Below, piece by piece: positions 24,461-33,844 of a stretch of 64,000 nt of DNA. A program made the translations under genes and the position numbers. The notes under the pieces were generated by a model that was given only the letters and a program-made list of their open reading frames with translations, searched no databases and had not been told where the DNA came from. How positions within the stretch are numbered: position 1 is the stretch's first letter; every line of letters starts with the position of its first letter. This DNA comes from Gordonia sp. PDNC005. Its GTDB lineage: Bacteria > Actinomycetota > Actinomycetes > Mycobacteriales > Mycobacteriaceae. The stretch covers positions 1,736,001 through 1,800,000 of the forward strand of contig NZ_CP070351.1 in the NCBI RefSeq assembly GCF_016919385.1, written 5' to 3'.

Positions 24461-26365
24461 ATGTTGAGTCCAGGTCAGCTGTTCGCCGGTTACCGCATCG
24501 TGCGCTCGCTCGGAGCGGGGGGAATGGGTGAGGTGTACCTCGCTCAGCACCCGAGGTTGCCGCGCCAAGACGCGTTGAAGCTCCTGCCGAGCGAGTTGAC
24601 CGCGGATCCGACCTACCGCGCCAGGTTCATCCGGGAGGCCGACCTCGCGTCGGCCCTCGACCATCCGAGCATCGTGAGCGTCTACGACCGTGGTGAGGAT
24701 CGCGGTCAGCTGTGGATCACGATGAAGTACATCCCCGGTGCGGACGCCAACGAGTTGATGAAGGAGAGCGGCCCGTTCGCACCTTCTGACGCTGCCGAGG
24801 TGATCACCGCCGTCGCCGATGCTCTGGACTACGCGCACGGCAAGGGCTTGCTGCACCGTGATGTGAAGCCCGCGAACATCCTGATCGACAGCACTCAGGC
24901 GACGCACCGCAAGGTGTATCTCACCGACTTCGGAATCGCCCGCACGGTCGGCAACGAGACTGCGCTCACCGCGGCCGATCTGACCGTCGGATCTATTCAG
25001 TACACGTCTCCGGAGCAACTCCGAGGCGGTGATCTCAATGGGCGCGCCGACCAGTACTCGCTGGCCTGTACCGCGTTCCGCCTGCTGACCGGGCGGGCAC
25101 CATATCCGGAGCGCAAGCCCACCGAGATCATCAACGCGCACCTGCACAACCCGATCCCGCGCGCCAGGTCGATCCGCGCCGACCTGCCGCCGAGCGTCGA
25201 CGCGGTGCTCGCGCGGGGAATGGACAAGCAGGCCGTCAACCGATACCCGACCTGCATGGACTTCGCCCGCGACCTGCGAGCCGCTCTCAACTCCGGTGCA
25301 GCGCCCTCTCGCGGATACCAGCCGACGATGATCAACCCCGGATCAGTCGGCGTCCGCGCACAACCGTCGCCGCCGCCGAACCTCGCAAAACCGGTTCCGA
25401 CGCCGGCGCAACACCCGAATGCGCCACAGCCGACGCCCCAGCAGCCGTACACGCAGCCTTACACCCAGCAGGGCGTCCCCTCGCAAGGACCGACGTATCC
25501 GCCCTCGCCCGGACCGTCCGCCTACACGCCCTCGCAGCCGTACGGTCAGCCCCAATACGCCGCGTCGCAGTACCCGGCAGCACCGTACACACCTGGGCCG
25601 CAGTACCCGGCGCTCGGTGGGCAGCAGCCGAACGCCGGCAAACGGACGATTCTCATCGTCGTCGCGGTGCTCGTGGTGACACTTCTCGTTGCAGGTCTTG
25701 TCGTCTGGCTCATGAATCGCGACGACTCCTCGACCGGAGCATCGCCGAGCACGAGCACGTCGACCAGTGAGTCGTCTAGCCCCACCACAACGTCGACGGC
25801 GACAGACCCGGCCGTGGTCGGTGGCGTGCCGACCACCTGCGTGAACGGTCGACCGCTGGGCAATTCGAGCACCACTGTCCTGCGATCTGGGAAGATTCAG
25901 ATCCCGGCCGCCGCGATGCCCAGTTCGGGTTGGACCAGCGACGCGGGGTCGATTCTGCCGTTCGCGATCGACTCCGACGGGGTCGGCCGGACGATCGTCA
26001 CGGGATGGCAGGCGACGATCTCGGTCGGGACCCTGCCGAGCGACTTCACGGACACTGACGCTGTGGCGCGCAAGATGGTGGAGTGCCTGGCGGAAGGGCC
26101 CGGCTTCGACTCGGTGACCCCTGGCAGTCCGGTCGGAACCACCGTCGAGGAGAAGAAGCTTGAGGGCAGCAACGTGCGTGTCAGCGTGCTGACCAGCTCG
26201 ATACCCATCACGGGAGGGCCGAGCGGCATCCAGGGCGACGAGGTGATCCTGGCGGTCGTCGGGAGTTCGCCGATGACGTTTGCACTCGGAATGAGCCCGA
26301 TCGGCGACTCGGCCGAACGGGGAGTGGTCCGCAACGCAGTACTGGGGCTGCGCGCCGCGAGCTGA
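24461..26365 (+). CDS. Membrane-bound Ser/Thr protein kinase (Pkn type)
   Basis: A 634-residue receptor kinase. The kinase domain spans about residues 10-275: Gly loop GAGGMG (18-23), ATP lysine K40, E59, HRD 132-134 (HRDVKPAN) and DFG 156-158, so it should be active. A Pro/Gln-rich linker (about 300-395), one membrane span (about 396-418), a Ser/Thr-rich stalk and a roughly 180-residue outer domain follow. That outer domain has only two cysteines, C460 and C542, which could pair. It carries no PASTA repeats, so it is not PknB; it resembles PknF/PknH-like sensors only in layout. Confidence 0.88.
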   Translation: MLSPGQLFAGYRIVRSLGAGGMGEVYLAQHPRLPRQDALKLLPSELTADPTYRARFIREADLASALDHPSIVSVYDRGEDRGQLWITMKYIPGADANELMKESGPFAPSDAAEVITAVADALDYAHGKGLLHRDVKPANILIDSTQATHRKVYLTDFGIARTVGNETALTAADLTVGSIQYTSPEQLRGGDLNGRADQYSLACTAFRLLTGRAPYPERKPTEIINAHLHNPIPRARSIRADLPPSVDAVLARGMDKQAVNRYPTCMDFARDLRAALNSGAAPSRGYQPTMINPGSVGVRAQPSPPPNLAKPVPTPAQHPNAPQPTPQQPYTQPYTQQGVPSQGPTYPPSPGPSAYTPSQPYGQPQYAASQYPAAPYTPGPQYPALGGQQPNAGKRTILIVVAVLVVTLLVAGLVVWLMNRDDSSTGASPSTSTSTSESSSPTTTSTATDPAVVGGVPTTCVNGRPLGNSSTTVLRSGKIQIPAAAMPSSGWTSDAGSILPFAIDSDGVGRTIVTGWQATISVGTLPSDFTDTDAVARKMVECLAEGPGFDSVTPGSPVGTTVEEKKLEGSNVRVSVLTSSIPITGGPSGIQGDEVILAVVGSSPMTFALGMSPIGDSAERGVVRNAVLGLRAAS

Positions 26366-26415
26366 GTCGCACGGCGGCCGCACGAGCGGTCGTCACATCC
26401 GTCACAATGGTCGGC

Positions 26416-28776
26416 ATGGCGCAGACCCCTTTCCCAGCAGACTCTCACGACCAGATCCGGGTGCAGGGCTCCCGAGTGAACAACCTCAAAGAGGTCTCGG
26501 TGGTGCTGCCGAAGCGTCGTCTCACGGTGTTCACCGGTGTGTCGGGCTCCGGCAAGAGCTCACTCGTGTTCGGCACGGTGGCCGCGGAGTCACAGCGACT
26601 GATTAACGAGACGTACAGCTCGTTCGTGCAGGGCTTCATGCCTAGCCTCGCTCGTCCCGACGTCGACCTCCTGGACGGGATCACAACGGCGATCATCGTC
26701 GATCAGGAGCGCATCGGCGGCAACCCTCGATCGACGGTCGGCACGATCACCGATGCGAATGCGATGCTCCGCATCCTGTTCAGTCGCCTCGGCGAGCCGC
26801 GCGTGGCATCGGCTAACGCCTTCTCGTTCAACGTCCCGACCGTCAGCGGCAGCGGCGCTATCAAGGTGGGCGACAAGAAGGCGTCCAAGGCGACGTTCGA
26901 ACGACTCGGCGGCATGTGCCCACGATGTGAGGGCATGGGCACGGTCTCCGACATCGACCTCACGCAGATCTATGACGCGGAGAAGTCGCTCAACGAAGGC
27001 GCCATCACCATTCCCGGGTTCAGTTCGGACGGGTGGTACGGGCGCGTCTACGGCGGCTCCGGCTTCTTCGACGCGGACAAGCCGATCAAATCGTTCACCA
27101 AACGCGAGCTCGACGATCTCCTGTACAAGGAGGCCGTCAAGATCAAGGTCGACGGCATCAACATCACCTACGAGGGACTGATCCCGCGGATCACGAAGTC
27201 GATGCTGTCCAAAGACATCGACTCGGTGCAGCCCCATGTACGGGCCTTCATCGAGCGGGCGGTCACCGCAGACACCTGCCCCGAATGCGACGGCACCCGT
27301 CTCGCCGAGCACGCCCGCAACTCGCGCATCGCAGGGATCAGCATCGCCGACGCGTGCCGCATGCAGATCTCCGATCTGGCGACATGGGTGGCCGACCTCG
27401 ACGATCCGACGGTGGCGCCGCTGCTAGACAAACTCGGTGCGACCCTCGAGTCATTCGTCGAGATCGGGCTCGGGTATCTCGCGCTGGAGCGCCCGACGGG
27501 TACCCTGTCCGGCGGTGAAGCGCAGCGCACCAAGATGATTCGCCACCTCGGGTCGGCCCTGACGGACGTCACCTACATCTTCGACGAGCCAACCATCGGG
27601 CTGCACCCGCACGACATCGCCAGGATGAACACTCTCCTGCTGCGCCTGCGCGACAAGGGAAACACCGTCTTGGTCGTGGAGCACAAGCCCGAGTCGATCA
27701 TGATCGCCGATCACGTCGTCGACATCGGCCCCCGAGCGGGCTCGAACGGTGGTGAGATCTGCTACGAAGGCAGCGTCGATGGTCTCACCTCGAGCGATAC
27801 CCTGACCGGCAGACATCTCGGGTATCGCAGTTCTCTCAAGTCCGAGTTCCGTGCGCCGACCGGACAGATCCAGATCCGGGGAGCGTCGACGAACAATCTG
27901 AGGGAGATCGACGTCGACGTGCCGCTCGGTGTCCTGGTCGTCGTCACCGGAGTCGCAGGTTCGGGGAAGAGCTCATTGATCCACGGGTCGATGCCGTCGG
28001 ACGCCGATGTCGTGACGATCGACCAGACCGCCATCCGCGGTTCACGCCGAAGCAACCCGGCGACGTACACGGGCCTGCTCGAACCCGTCCGCAAGGCGTT
28101 CGCCAAGGCCAACGGGGTGAAACCAGCCCTGTTCAGTGCAAACTCGGAGGGCGCCTGCCCGACCTGCAAGGGCGCCGGCGTCATCTACACCGACCTGGCC
28201 ACCATGGCCGGCGTGGCCACACCCTGCGACGACTGCGAGGGCAGACGTTTCAACTCCGACGTCCTGGAGTACCGTCTGGGCGGCCGCGACATCAGCGAAG
28301 TGCTCGCCATGTCGGTCGACGAGGCGCTCGAGTACTTCGCGGAGGGAGAGGCCCGTACGCCGGCCGCGCACAAGATCCTCGTGCGGTTGGCCGACGTCGG
28401 CCTCGGGTACCTGACGCTCGGCCAGCCGTTGACCACCCTGTCCGGCGGTGAGCGCCAACGCATCAAACTCGCGACCGCGATGGCCGAGAAGGCGTCGACC
28501 TACGTGCTGGACGAGCCGACAACCGGTCTCCACCTGGCCGACGTGGCGCAGCTGTTAGGCCTGCTCGATCGACTCGTCGACGCGGGCAAGTCGGTGATCG
28601 TGATCGAGCATCACCAGGCGGTCATGGCGCACGCCGACTGGATCATCGACATCGGCCCCGGCGCCGGCCAGGACGGTGGCACCGTCGTCTTCGAGGGCAC
28701 TCCGGCCGATCTGGTCGCCGACGCGACGACGCTCACCGGGCAGCACCTCGCCCAGTACGTGACCACCACCGACTGA
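26416..28776 (+). CDS. Short UvrA-like ABC ATPase (UvrA2/DrrC type)
   Basis: A 786-residue UvrA paralogue, shorter than the roughly 950 residues of true UvrA. It has two Walker A motifs (GVSGSGKSS and GVAGSGKSS), zinc-finger cysteines ([32 protein letters not shown]) and two signatures ([16 protein letters not shown]). The region after the first Walker A is compact, which suggests the UvrB-binding part is reduced, as in DrrC-type drug tolerance proteins. Start choice: ATG 26416 lies 7 bases after a CACAAT -10-like hexamer, which suits a leaderless mRNA; ATG 26407 is the alternative. It is convergent with an efflux pump gene. Confidence 0.85.
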   Translation: MAQTPFPADSHDQIRVQGSRVNNLKEVSVVLPKRRLTVFTGVSGSGKSSLVFGTVAAESQRLINETYSSFVQGFMPSLARPDVDLLDGITTAIIVDQERIGGNPRSTVGTITDANAMLRILFSRLGEPRVASANAFSFNVPTVSGSGAIKVGDKKASKATFERLGGMCPRCEGMGTVSDIDLTQIYDAEKSLNEGAITIPGFSSDGWYGRVYGGSGFFDADKPIKSFTKRELDDLLYKEAVKIKVDGINITYEGLIPRITKSMLSKDIDSVQPHVRAFIERAVTADTCPECDGTRLAEHARNSRIAGISIADACRMQISDLATWVADLDDPTVAPLLDKLGATLESFVEIGLGYLALERPTGTLSGGEAQRTKMIRHLGSALTDVTYIFDEPTIGLHPHDIARMNTLLLRLRDKGNTVLVVEHKPESIMIADHVVDIGPRAGSNGGEICYEGSVDGLTSSDTLTGRHLGYRSSLKSEFRAPTGQIQIRGASTNNLREIDVDVPLGVLVVVTGVAGSGKSSLIHGSMPSDADVVTIDQTAIRGSRRSNPATYTGLLEPVRKAFAKANGVKPALFSANSEGACPTCKGAGVIYTDLATMAGVATPCDDCEGRRFNSDVLEYRLGGRDISEVLAMSVDEALEYFAEGEARTPAAHKILVRLADVGLGYLTLGQPLTTLSGGERQRIKLATAMAEKASTYVLDEPTTGLHLADVAQLLGLLDRLVDAGKSVIVIEHHQAVMAHADWIIDIGPGAGQDGGTVVFEGTPADLVADATTLTGQHLAQYVTTTD

Positions 28777-28798
28777 CGCGCGCCGCCCGCGTCAGTCG
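28770..28798. terminator. Bidirectional hairpin spanning two convergent stops
   Basis: An 11-base perfect stem, CGACTGACGCG (28770-28780) with CGCGTCAGTCG (28788-28798), and a 7-base loop. It covers the last codons and stops of both the UvrA-like gene and the MFS gene. Confidence 0.65.
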
Positions 28799-30579
28799 AC
28801 CAGTTCGGACGGGGTCTCGCCGCTCGCGACACTCGCGGTCGCGGCGAGTTCCTCGCCGACGGACTCGTGGTGACGCTCAGCAAGCGGAACGTCGTCCGGA
28901 GCTGAGGGCTTCGAATCAGTGAACAGGGAGAACACCGCTCCGAGCACACAGCAGACGAGGGCGAAGGTGAACGCCGCGCTCAGACCGTCCGAGAACGGGT
29001 CGGAGATGAGATGCGGGAAGAAGTCCAACCCGGTCAGGTGGCCGACGTCGACACCCGGCACATCGCCGCCGGTGGTTCCGAGCAGTTCCTTGATCGGGTT
29101 GTAGCCGAGGAACGCCGCGAACAGCACGCCGACTGTCGGCAGATTCGCGATGTCCGTCGCCTGGCTCGCCGGAAGTCCGTTCTCGGTGAGACCGGAGTAC
29201 ATCGCGTCCGGGAGATGCTCGCTCAGTCCGGCGATCATCAGGGAGAAGAACACACCGATCGACAGGACCATGGCCGCGTTCTGGAATGTGGTCATCATGC
29301 CTGCACCCGATCCGCGTGCGTGAGCGGGCAGCGAGTTCATCACCTCGGCGCGGTTGGGGGATGCGAACAAGCCCATGCCGACGCCGTTGATCAGCAGGAT
29401 GATCGCGAACCAGGCGTACGAGAAGTCCACCGGCAACGCGATGAGCGCGACGAAGGTTCCGGCGGTGATCAGCATGCCGAGAGTGGTGAACCACTTCGTC
29501 CCGAGTCGGTCCGACAGCGCACCGGACACGGGAGCGACGAGCAGGAAGCCGATCGTCATCGGAACCATGTAGATGCCGGCCCACAGCGGGGTCTGCGAAT
29601 AGTCGTAGCCGTGCTGGGGAAGCCAGATTCCCTGGAGCCAGATGATCAGGATGAACTGCAGTCCACCGCGTCCGATCGAGGCCATCAGATTGGCTGCGTT
29701 GCCTGCACTGAACGACCGGCTCTTGAACAGACTGAGGTCGAAGAGGGGACTGTCGACGCGGGTCTCGATCCACAGGAAGAGCGCGAGTACCAGCAGGCCG
29801 CCGATGAGACCGGTGAGCACCCAGGGGTTGGTCCAGCCCATGTCGGAATCGCCGTATGGCTGGATGCCGTAGGTGATCGCGATGAGGATCGCGATGAGGC
29901 CGACGGCGAAGGTCAAATTGCCCCACCAGTCCATGCGTGCGGTCGTCCGGACGCCTGTGTCACGGAGTTTGAGGTACGCCCACACTGTGCCGACAACACC
30001 GAACGGAACGGAGACGAGGAAGATGTAGTGCCATTGGATCGGCGCCAGCACACCGCCGATCAGCAGGCCGAGGAACGAACCCGCGATGGCCGCCACGCCG
30101 TTGATGCCCATCGCCAGACCGCGCTGACGTGCAGGGAAGGCGTCGGTCAGAATCGCCGACGAGTTGGCCATCAAGAACGCGCCGCCGATGCCTTGGATCA
30201 CGCGCCAGGCGATCAGCCAGATGGCCGCGGCCGGCCCGTCGAACCACGTGATGGCGAGGAAGATCGACGAGACGGTGAACACGGCGAAGCCCATGTTGTA
30301 CATGCGGGCGCGCCCGTACATGTCGCCGAGCCTGCCGAAGCTGACGACGAGGACGGCGGTGACGACGAGGAAGCCCATCATCATCCACAGCAGGTAACTG
30401 GTGTTGGCGGGCTCGAGCGGGTTCAGCTTGATGCCCTTGAAGATGTCGGGGAGTGCGATCAGGACGATCGAGCTGTTGATCGTGGCGATCAGCATCCCGA
30501 GGGTGGTGTTCGAGAGGGCGATCCACTTGTAGTGCGGATCGGGTTCGTCAGTGGTGACGGCGGATGCGGGTGACGTCAT
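28792..30579 (-). CDS. DHA2-type (14-span) MFS drug exporter
   Basis: A 595-residue proton-driven multidrug exporter of the EmrB/QacA class. About 14 hydrophobic spans are seen. The loop 2-3 motif FGRLGDMYGRARMYNMGF (about residues 83-100) and the span-5 GVAAIAGSFLGLLIGG region are typical. The C-terminal tail is charged and cytoplasmic. The ATG overlaps the MarR stop by 4 bases (ATGA), so the pump is made as the second gene of a marR-mfs operon and should be induced when the regulator releases its site. Substrates are unknown. Confidence 0.9.
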   Translation of the reverse strand: MTSPASAVTTDEPDPHYKWIALSNTTLGMLIATINSSIVLIALPDIFKGIKLNPLEPANTSYLLWMMMGFLVVTAVLVVSFGRLGDMYGRARMYNMGFAVFTVSSIFLAITWFDGPAAAIWLIAWRVIQGIGGAFLMANSSAILTDAFPARQRGLAMGINGVAAIAGSFLGLLIGGVLAPIQWHYIFLVSVPFGVVGTVWAYLKLRDTGVRTTARMDWWGNLTFAVGLIAILIAITYGIQPYGDSDMGWTNPWVLTGLIGGLLVLALFLWIETRVDSPLFDLSLFKSRSFSAGNAANLMASIGRGGLQFILIIWLQGIWLPQHGYDYSQTPLWAGIYMVPMTIGFLLVAPVSGALSDRLGTKWFTTLGMLITAGTFVALIALPVDFSYAWFAIILLINGVGMGLFASPNRAEVMNSLPAHARGSGAGMMTTFQNAAMVLSIGVFFSLMIAGLSEHLPDAMYSGLTENGLPASQATDIANLPTVGVLFAAFLGYNPIKELLGTTGGDVPGVDVGHLTGLDFFPHLISDPFSDGLSAAFTFALVCCVLGAVFSLFTDSKPSAPDDVPLAERHHESVGEELAATASVASGETPSELVD

Positions 30580-31022
30580 GCGCGGTTCTCCTCGGAGTCG
30601 GCGGCGAACGCGTCGGCGAGCAGACGCAGGCCGTCGTCGACGGTGGCTCGTTCGGTGGGGGACAGGCGCGTGAGAGCGTCGGCGAGCGCACGAGTGCGGA
30701 CGAACCGCATCTCGGTGATCACCTCGCGGCCCGCGTCGGTGGGTTCCAACAGGATCACGCGAGCATCGTCTGGGTCTTTGACCTTCGCGACGTAGCCGCG
30801 GTCGACGAGGGACGTGACGATCTTCGACATCGTCGGTACGGCGACGGACTCACGTTCGGCGAGCGTGGTGACGCGGATCGGCGCGTTGCCGAGGATCGTC
30901 CAGAGGCTGCTCGCCGTGCCTGCCGAGAGACCGGCGCTGGCACCGTGAGCGCGCAAGGTGCGGTTCACCCGGGTGAGGTGTTGGTACATGGTCGCGACGT
31001 CGTGACTTGTGATGTCGGTCAA
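30576..31022 (-). CDS. MarR family transcriptional regulator
   Basis: A winged-helix repressor, 148 residues from the TTG at 31022. TTG is preferred because AGGAGT lies 5 bases upstream; a GTG at 31049 would give 157 residues. The recognition helix region VAVPTMSKIVTSLVDRGYV and the wing KDPDDARVILLEPTDAG are clear MarR features. It directly precedes and overlaps the exporter gene, and a palindrome lies in its promoter, so it most likely represses its own operon until a ligand binds. Confidence 0.88.
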   Translation of the reverse strand: MTDITSHDVATMYQHLTRVNRTLRAHGASAGLSAGTASSLWTILGNAPIRVTTLAERESVAVPTMSKIVTSLVDRGYVAKVKDPDDARVILLEPTDAGREVITEMRFVRTRALADALTRLSPTERATVDDGLRLLADAFAADSEENRA

Positions 31023-31061
31023 TGCAGACTCCTGGATCTGTCGGAACACCCGCCGACTCTA

Positions 31062-31083
31062 TTAGTTTCCAACAGCTAACTAA
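31062..31083. promoter_or_regulatory. MarR operator
   Basis: TTAGTT-N10-AACTAA is a perfect inverted repeat in a short AT-rich island 40 bases before the marR start. Length and half-sites are typical for MarR repressors. Confidence 0.7.
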
Positions 31084-31130
31084 AAATCAGACATGCCTCG
31101 AACTCTGCCGAGGAGGTGCGTCAGCGCAGG

Positions 31131-32360
31131 TCAGGCTGCATGGGAGGCGAGATGCGTCGTCGCCCCGATCGTGACCGGTGTCGCCTCCATAACCGACAGG
31201 AACCGCTGTTGTGCGCGCACGCCCCGGACGGCTGAGCGCTCTCGTCCGCCCGGCAGAAGTCGAACGGCGGACTCGATGAGATTCACCGGGATCTTCACGA
31301 GCGGGTACCACGGCAGGGTGTTCGTGGGTAGGCCCAGAGTGTGCATCGCGCCGCGTCCGAGGAAGAACGTGCTGATCGACAGGTGCTGGGATCGAGCGAC
31401 CCGCCTCCGGACGGCCTGCATGGTCGGATAGTTCCAGGTCAGCGGATCGTCGGCCATCGGCCGGGCGAGTTGCTTCGACGTGTCGTCCGGAACCGCCAAT
31501 GCTGCAGACGTGTGATGCAGGAGGCGCACGGCGCCGGAGAAGTCGGTCGGCAGGAACTCGTCGGAGATGCCCATCAGCCATCCGACATACCTGGTCAGGT
31601 GCGCGATCGCCGCGTACTCGGCGGGTGTGTGGAAGAGCCCGATCCCCAGGCCGCCGAGAGCCGGCGCGACGAGAGATCCGACGATGGTGGCGGCCATGTC
31701 TGTCTGATTGATCGGAAGGCCGTACAGGTCGGAGTCCCAGTCGTCCATCGCGACGACGTGGCGTCGAACGAGAGAGTGGATCAGACGGACCCGCAGCGTC
31801 GACCGGTAACCTGCACCGAAACGGTCGAGGCCACCAGTGCTGATCACGTCGATCGCCCACTGCGAAGTCTCGGCGAACCGGGTGTTCGAACCCTTCTCGA
31901 GAGCACCCGTTCGAAGCAGGGTCTGGTTGAATCCGGAGAACGTGTAGCCGCCGACGAGGGAGACGTCCCGCGCGATGTACAGACCGTCGACGCCACTCGA
32001 GTTCATTGCCAGCCCGGCCCGCCGGAGTGCGTCGTGGTCAACCCACGACGGCGTGTCCTCGACGACCGCGAAGAAGTCGCGCAGTTCGTCTGGCGCGTCG
32101 TCGACCTGATCGATTCCGCGCTCGAGTGCGAGCTCGAACATCGGGCGGATCTCCTTGACGCCGACGGTGACCATCCAGTCGACGAGGTCGTCCATGAGGG
32201 GATCACCCTCGGTGAGAGCCTCGCCGTAGCGACGGAATTGAGCCTCGTCGGGCGGCGTGATCCGCAAGAGACGAGCGAACGCGGCGACTCCGGGCGGGAC
32301 CGGTGCCGGCGTGGAGGGGTGCCGCCGTGGGATCTGACTGGTCAACGTCGTGCCTTCCAT
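31131..32360 (-). CDS. DUF2236 / MpaB-like (latex-clearing-protein-like) protein
   Basis: A 409-residue protein of the DUF2236 family, which includes the heme rubber oxygenase Lcp and MpaB. The core helices TGGLDRFGAGYRSTLRVRL and IHSLVRR carry the Arg/His residues of the presumed heme pocket. No Tat or Sec signal is seen at the N-terminus, unlike secreted Lcp, so it is likely cytoplasmic. Oxygenase activity is inferred from the family. It is divergent from a TetR gene across 55 bases, the usual arrangement for a regulator with its target. Confidence 0.8.
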   Translation of the reverse strand: MEGTTLTSQIPRRHPSTPAPVPPGVAAFARLLRITPPDEAQFRRYGEALTEGDPLMDDLVDWMVTVGVKEIRPMFELALERGIDQVDDAPDELRDFFAVVEDTPSWVDHDALRRAGLAMNSSGVDGLYIARDVSLVGGYTFSGFNQTLLRTGALEKGSNTRFAETSQWAIDVISTGGLDRFGAGYRSTLRVRLIHSLVRRHVVAMDDWDSDLYGLPINQTDMAATIVGSLVAPALGGLGIGLFHTPAEYAAIAHLTRYVGWLMGISDEFLPTDFSGAVRLLHHTSAALAVPDDTSKQLARPMADDPLTWNYPTMQAVRRRVARSQHLSISTFFLGRGAMHTLGLPTNTLPWYPLVKIPVNLIESAVRLLPGGRERSAVRGVRAQQRFLSVMEATPVTIGATTHLASHAA

Positions 32361-32415
32361 TTCGCCGAGGCATTGGACAACACCTGTGTGCCGAATCTAA
32401 AGCGGCTAGAGTCTG

Positions 32416-33057
32416 ATGTCAATGACTCGACCAGCTGCCGTGCGCGACTACGCGGGCGTGACCGCCGACGACCGGCGGCACGAACGCCGAACGCGGCTGC
32501 TCGCAGTCGGGCGGACCACGTGGGGCCGAGCCGGGATCGGCGACATCAGCATCCGTGGTGTGTGCCGAGACGCCGAACTGGCCGCGCGCTATTTCTACGA
32601 GAACTTCGCCAACCGTGACGCGTACCTCGTGGCGATCGCCGACGGAGTACGCGAACAGATGGTCGCCACCATGGTGCAGTCGAGTTCCGCCGCGGGCGGA
32701 TCGATCGGCAGACGACTACATGCGGCGCTCACCGCGTTCCTGCGCGCCGTCGCAGACGACCCCGAGGCGTTCCGGATCATGACGACGGACGTCTCGAGCG
32801 TCCCCGGTCTCGAGCATCGACGGAACGAGACGCTCGATCTGGTCGCCGACATCGTGCTCGCACACTTCGTCGAGATCGCGGGCGGACCCGATGGACAGAC
32901 TGTGGACGAGACGGAGCTCCGACCCGCGGCACGATTTGTGGTCGGGGGAGTGAACCGGCTCATCGAGGCCTGGATCGTCGAACGCGACGTGTCGATAGAC
33001 GACCTCGCGGCGACGTGCACTCGGCTCGCGCTCAGCCTCGCCGGCCCCGCGTCCTAG
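32416..33057 (+). CDS. TetR family regulator
   Basis: A 213-residue regulator. The N-terminal helix-turn-helix is IGDISIRGVCRDAELAARYFYENFANRDAYL (about residues 35-66; shown in part, the Y/F-rich end is typical). The C-terminal part is a ligand-binding helical domain. It is divergent from the DUF2236 gene and probably controls it. Its TAG overlaps the stop of the convergent siderophore ATPase gene in a shared CTAG at 33054-33057. Confidence 0.87.
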   Translation: MSMTRPAAVRDYAGVTADDRRHERRTRLLAVGRTTWGRAGIGDISIRGVCRDAELAARYFYENFANRDAYLVAIADGVREQMVATMVQSSSAAGGSIGRRLHAALTAFLRAVADDPEAFRIMTTDVSSVPGLEHRRNETLDLVADIVLAHFVEIAGGPDGQTVDETELRPAARFVVGGVNRLIEAWIVERDVSIDDLAATCTRLALSLAGPAS

Positions 33058-33836
33058 CGGCGAACCACCATCGGAGTGCCGGTCACCGGATCGTCGACGA
33101 TGACCGCTTCGATGCCGAACACGTCGTGGACTCGCTCAGCGGTCAGCAGTTCCGACGGCGAACCGGTAGCCACGACCTCGCCGTCCTTCATCAGAATCAG
33201 TTGATCGGCGTACCGGGCGGCCTGATTCAGGTCGTGCAGGACTGCGACGACCGTCTTCCCTCCCCGGTTCAGGTCGCGAAGCAGGTCGAGCAGCTCGAAC
33301 TGGTACGCGATGTCGAGAAATGTCGTCGGCTCGTCGAGGAGCATCACGTCGGTCTGCTGTGCCAGAAGCAACGCGACCCAGACCCGTTGCCGTTGTCCGC
33401 CGGACAGCTGGTCCACGAATCGTTGTGCGAGCTCCGTCGTCCCGGTCGCGGCCATCGCGGCCCTCGTGGCGTCGTCGTCCTCGGCGGTCCACCGTTGGAA
33501 GGCCGAGTGGTGGGGATGCCTGCCTCGGGAGATCAGATCGGCGACACGCATGCCCTCGGGCGACACCGCGTCCTGCGGGAGCAGGCCCAGTCGCCGAGCC
33601 AGTTCCTTCGAGCCGTACGCGTCGAGGCTCTTGCCGTCGAAGACGATGTCGCCGTTGTCGCGCTTGTGCACCCGGGCGAGTGAACGCAACACCGTGGACT
33701 TCCCGGATGCGTTCGGTCCGAGGATCACCGTGAAGGCGCCCTCGGTGAGCGCGACGTCGACGCTGTGGACCACCTCGCGACCGTCGTATGAGATGGAGAG
33801 GCCGGTGGCGGTCAACACAGCGTCGTCGTGCTTCAT
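33054..33836 (-). CDS. Siderophore ABC transporter ATP-binding protein (FecE/FepC type)
   Basis: A 260-residue ATPase energising ferric-siderophore import. It has Walker A GPNASGKST, signature LSGGQRQRVW, Walker B VMLLDEPTTFLD and the switch histidine VLHDLN. The ATG at 33836 starts MKHDDAVLTATGLSISYDG; longer frames upstream do not look like ABC proteins. It lies 8 bases after the lipoprotein gene on the same strand, so the two form one transcript, divergent from the permease genes. Confidence 0.92.
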   Translation of the reverse strand: MKHDDAVLTATGLSISYDGREVVHSVDVALTEGAFTVILGPNASGKSTVLRSLARVHKRDNGDIVFDGKSLDAYGSKELARRLGLLPQDAVSPEGMRVADLISRGRHPHHSAFQRWTAEDDDATRAAMAATGTTELAQRFVDQLSGGQRQRVWVALLLAQQTDVMLLDEPTTFLDIAYQFELLDLLRDLNRGGKTVVAVLHDLNQAARYADQLILMKDGEVVATGSPSELLTAERVHDVFGIEAVIVDDPVTGTPMVVRR

Positions 33837-33844
33837 GAAGCTGC

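Noticed and set aside
29011-30573. 520-residue plus-strand frame opposite the MFS exporter
   Set aside because: Highly charged, low-complexity product that mirrors membrane spans of the real gene.
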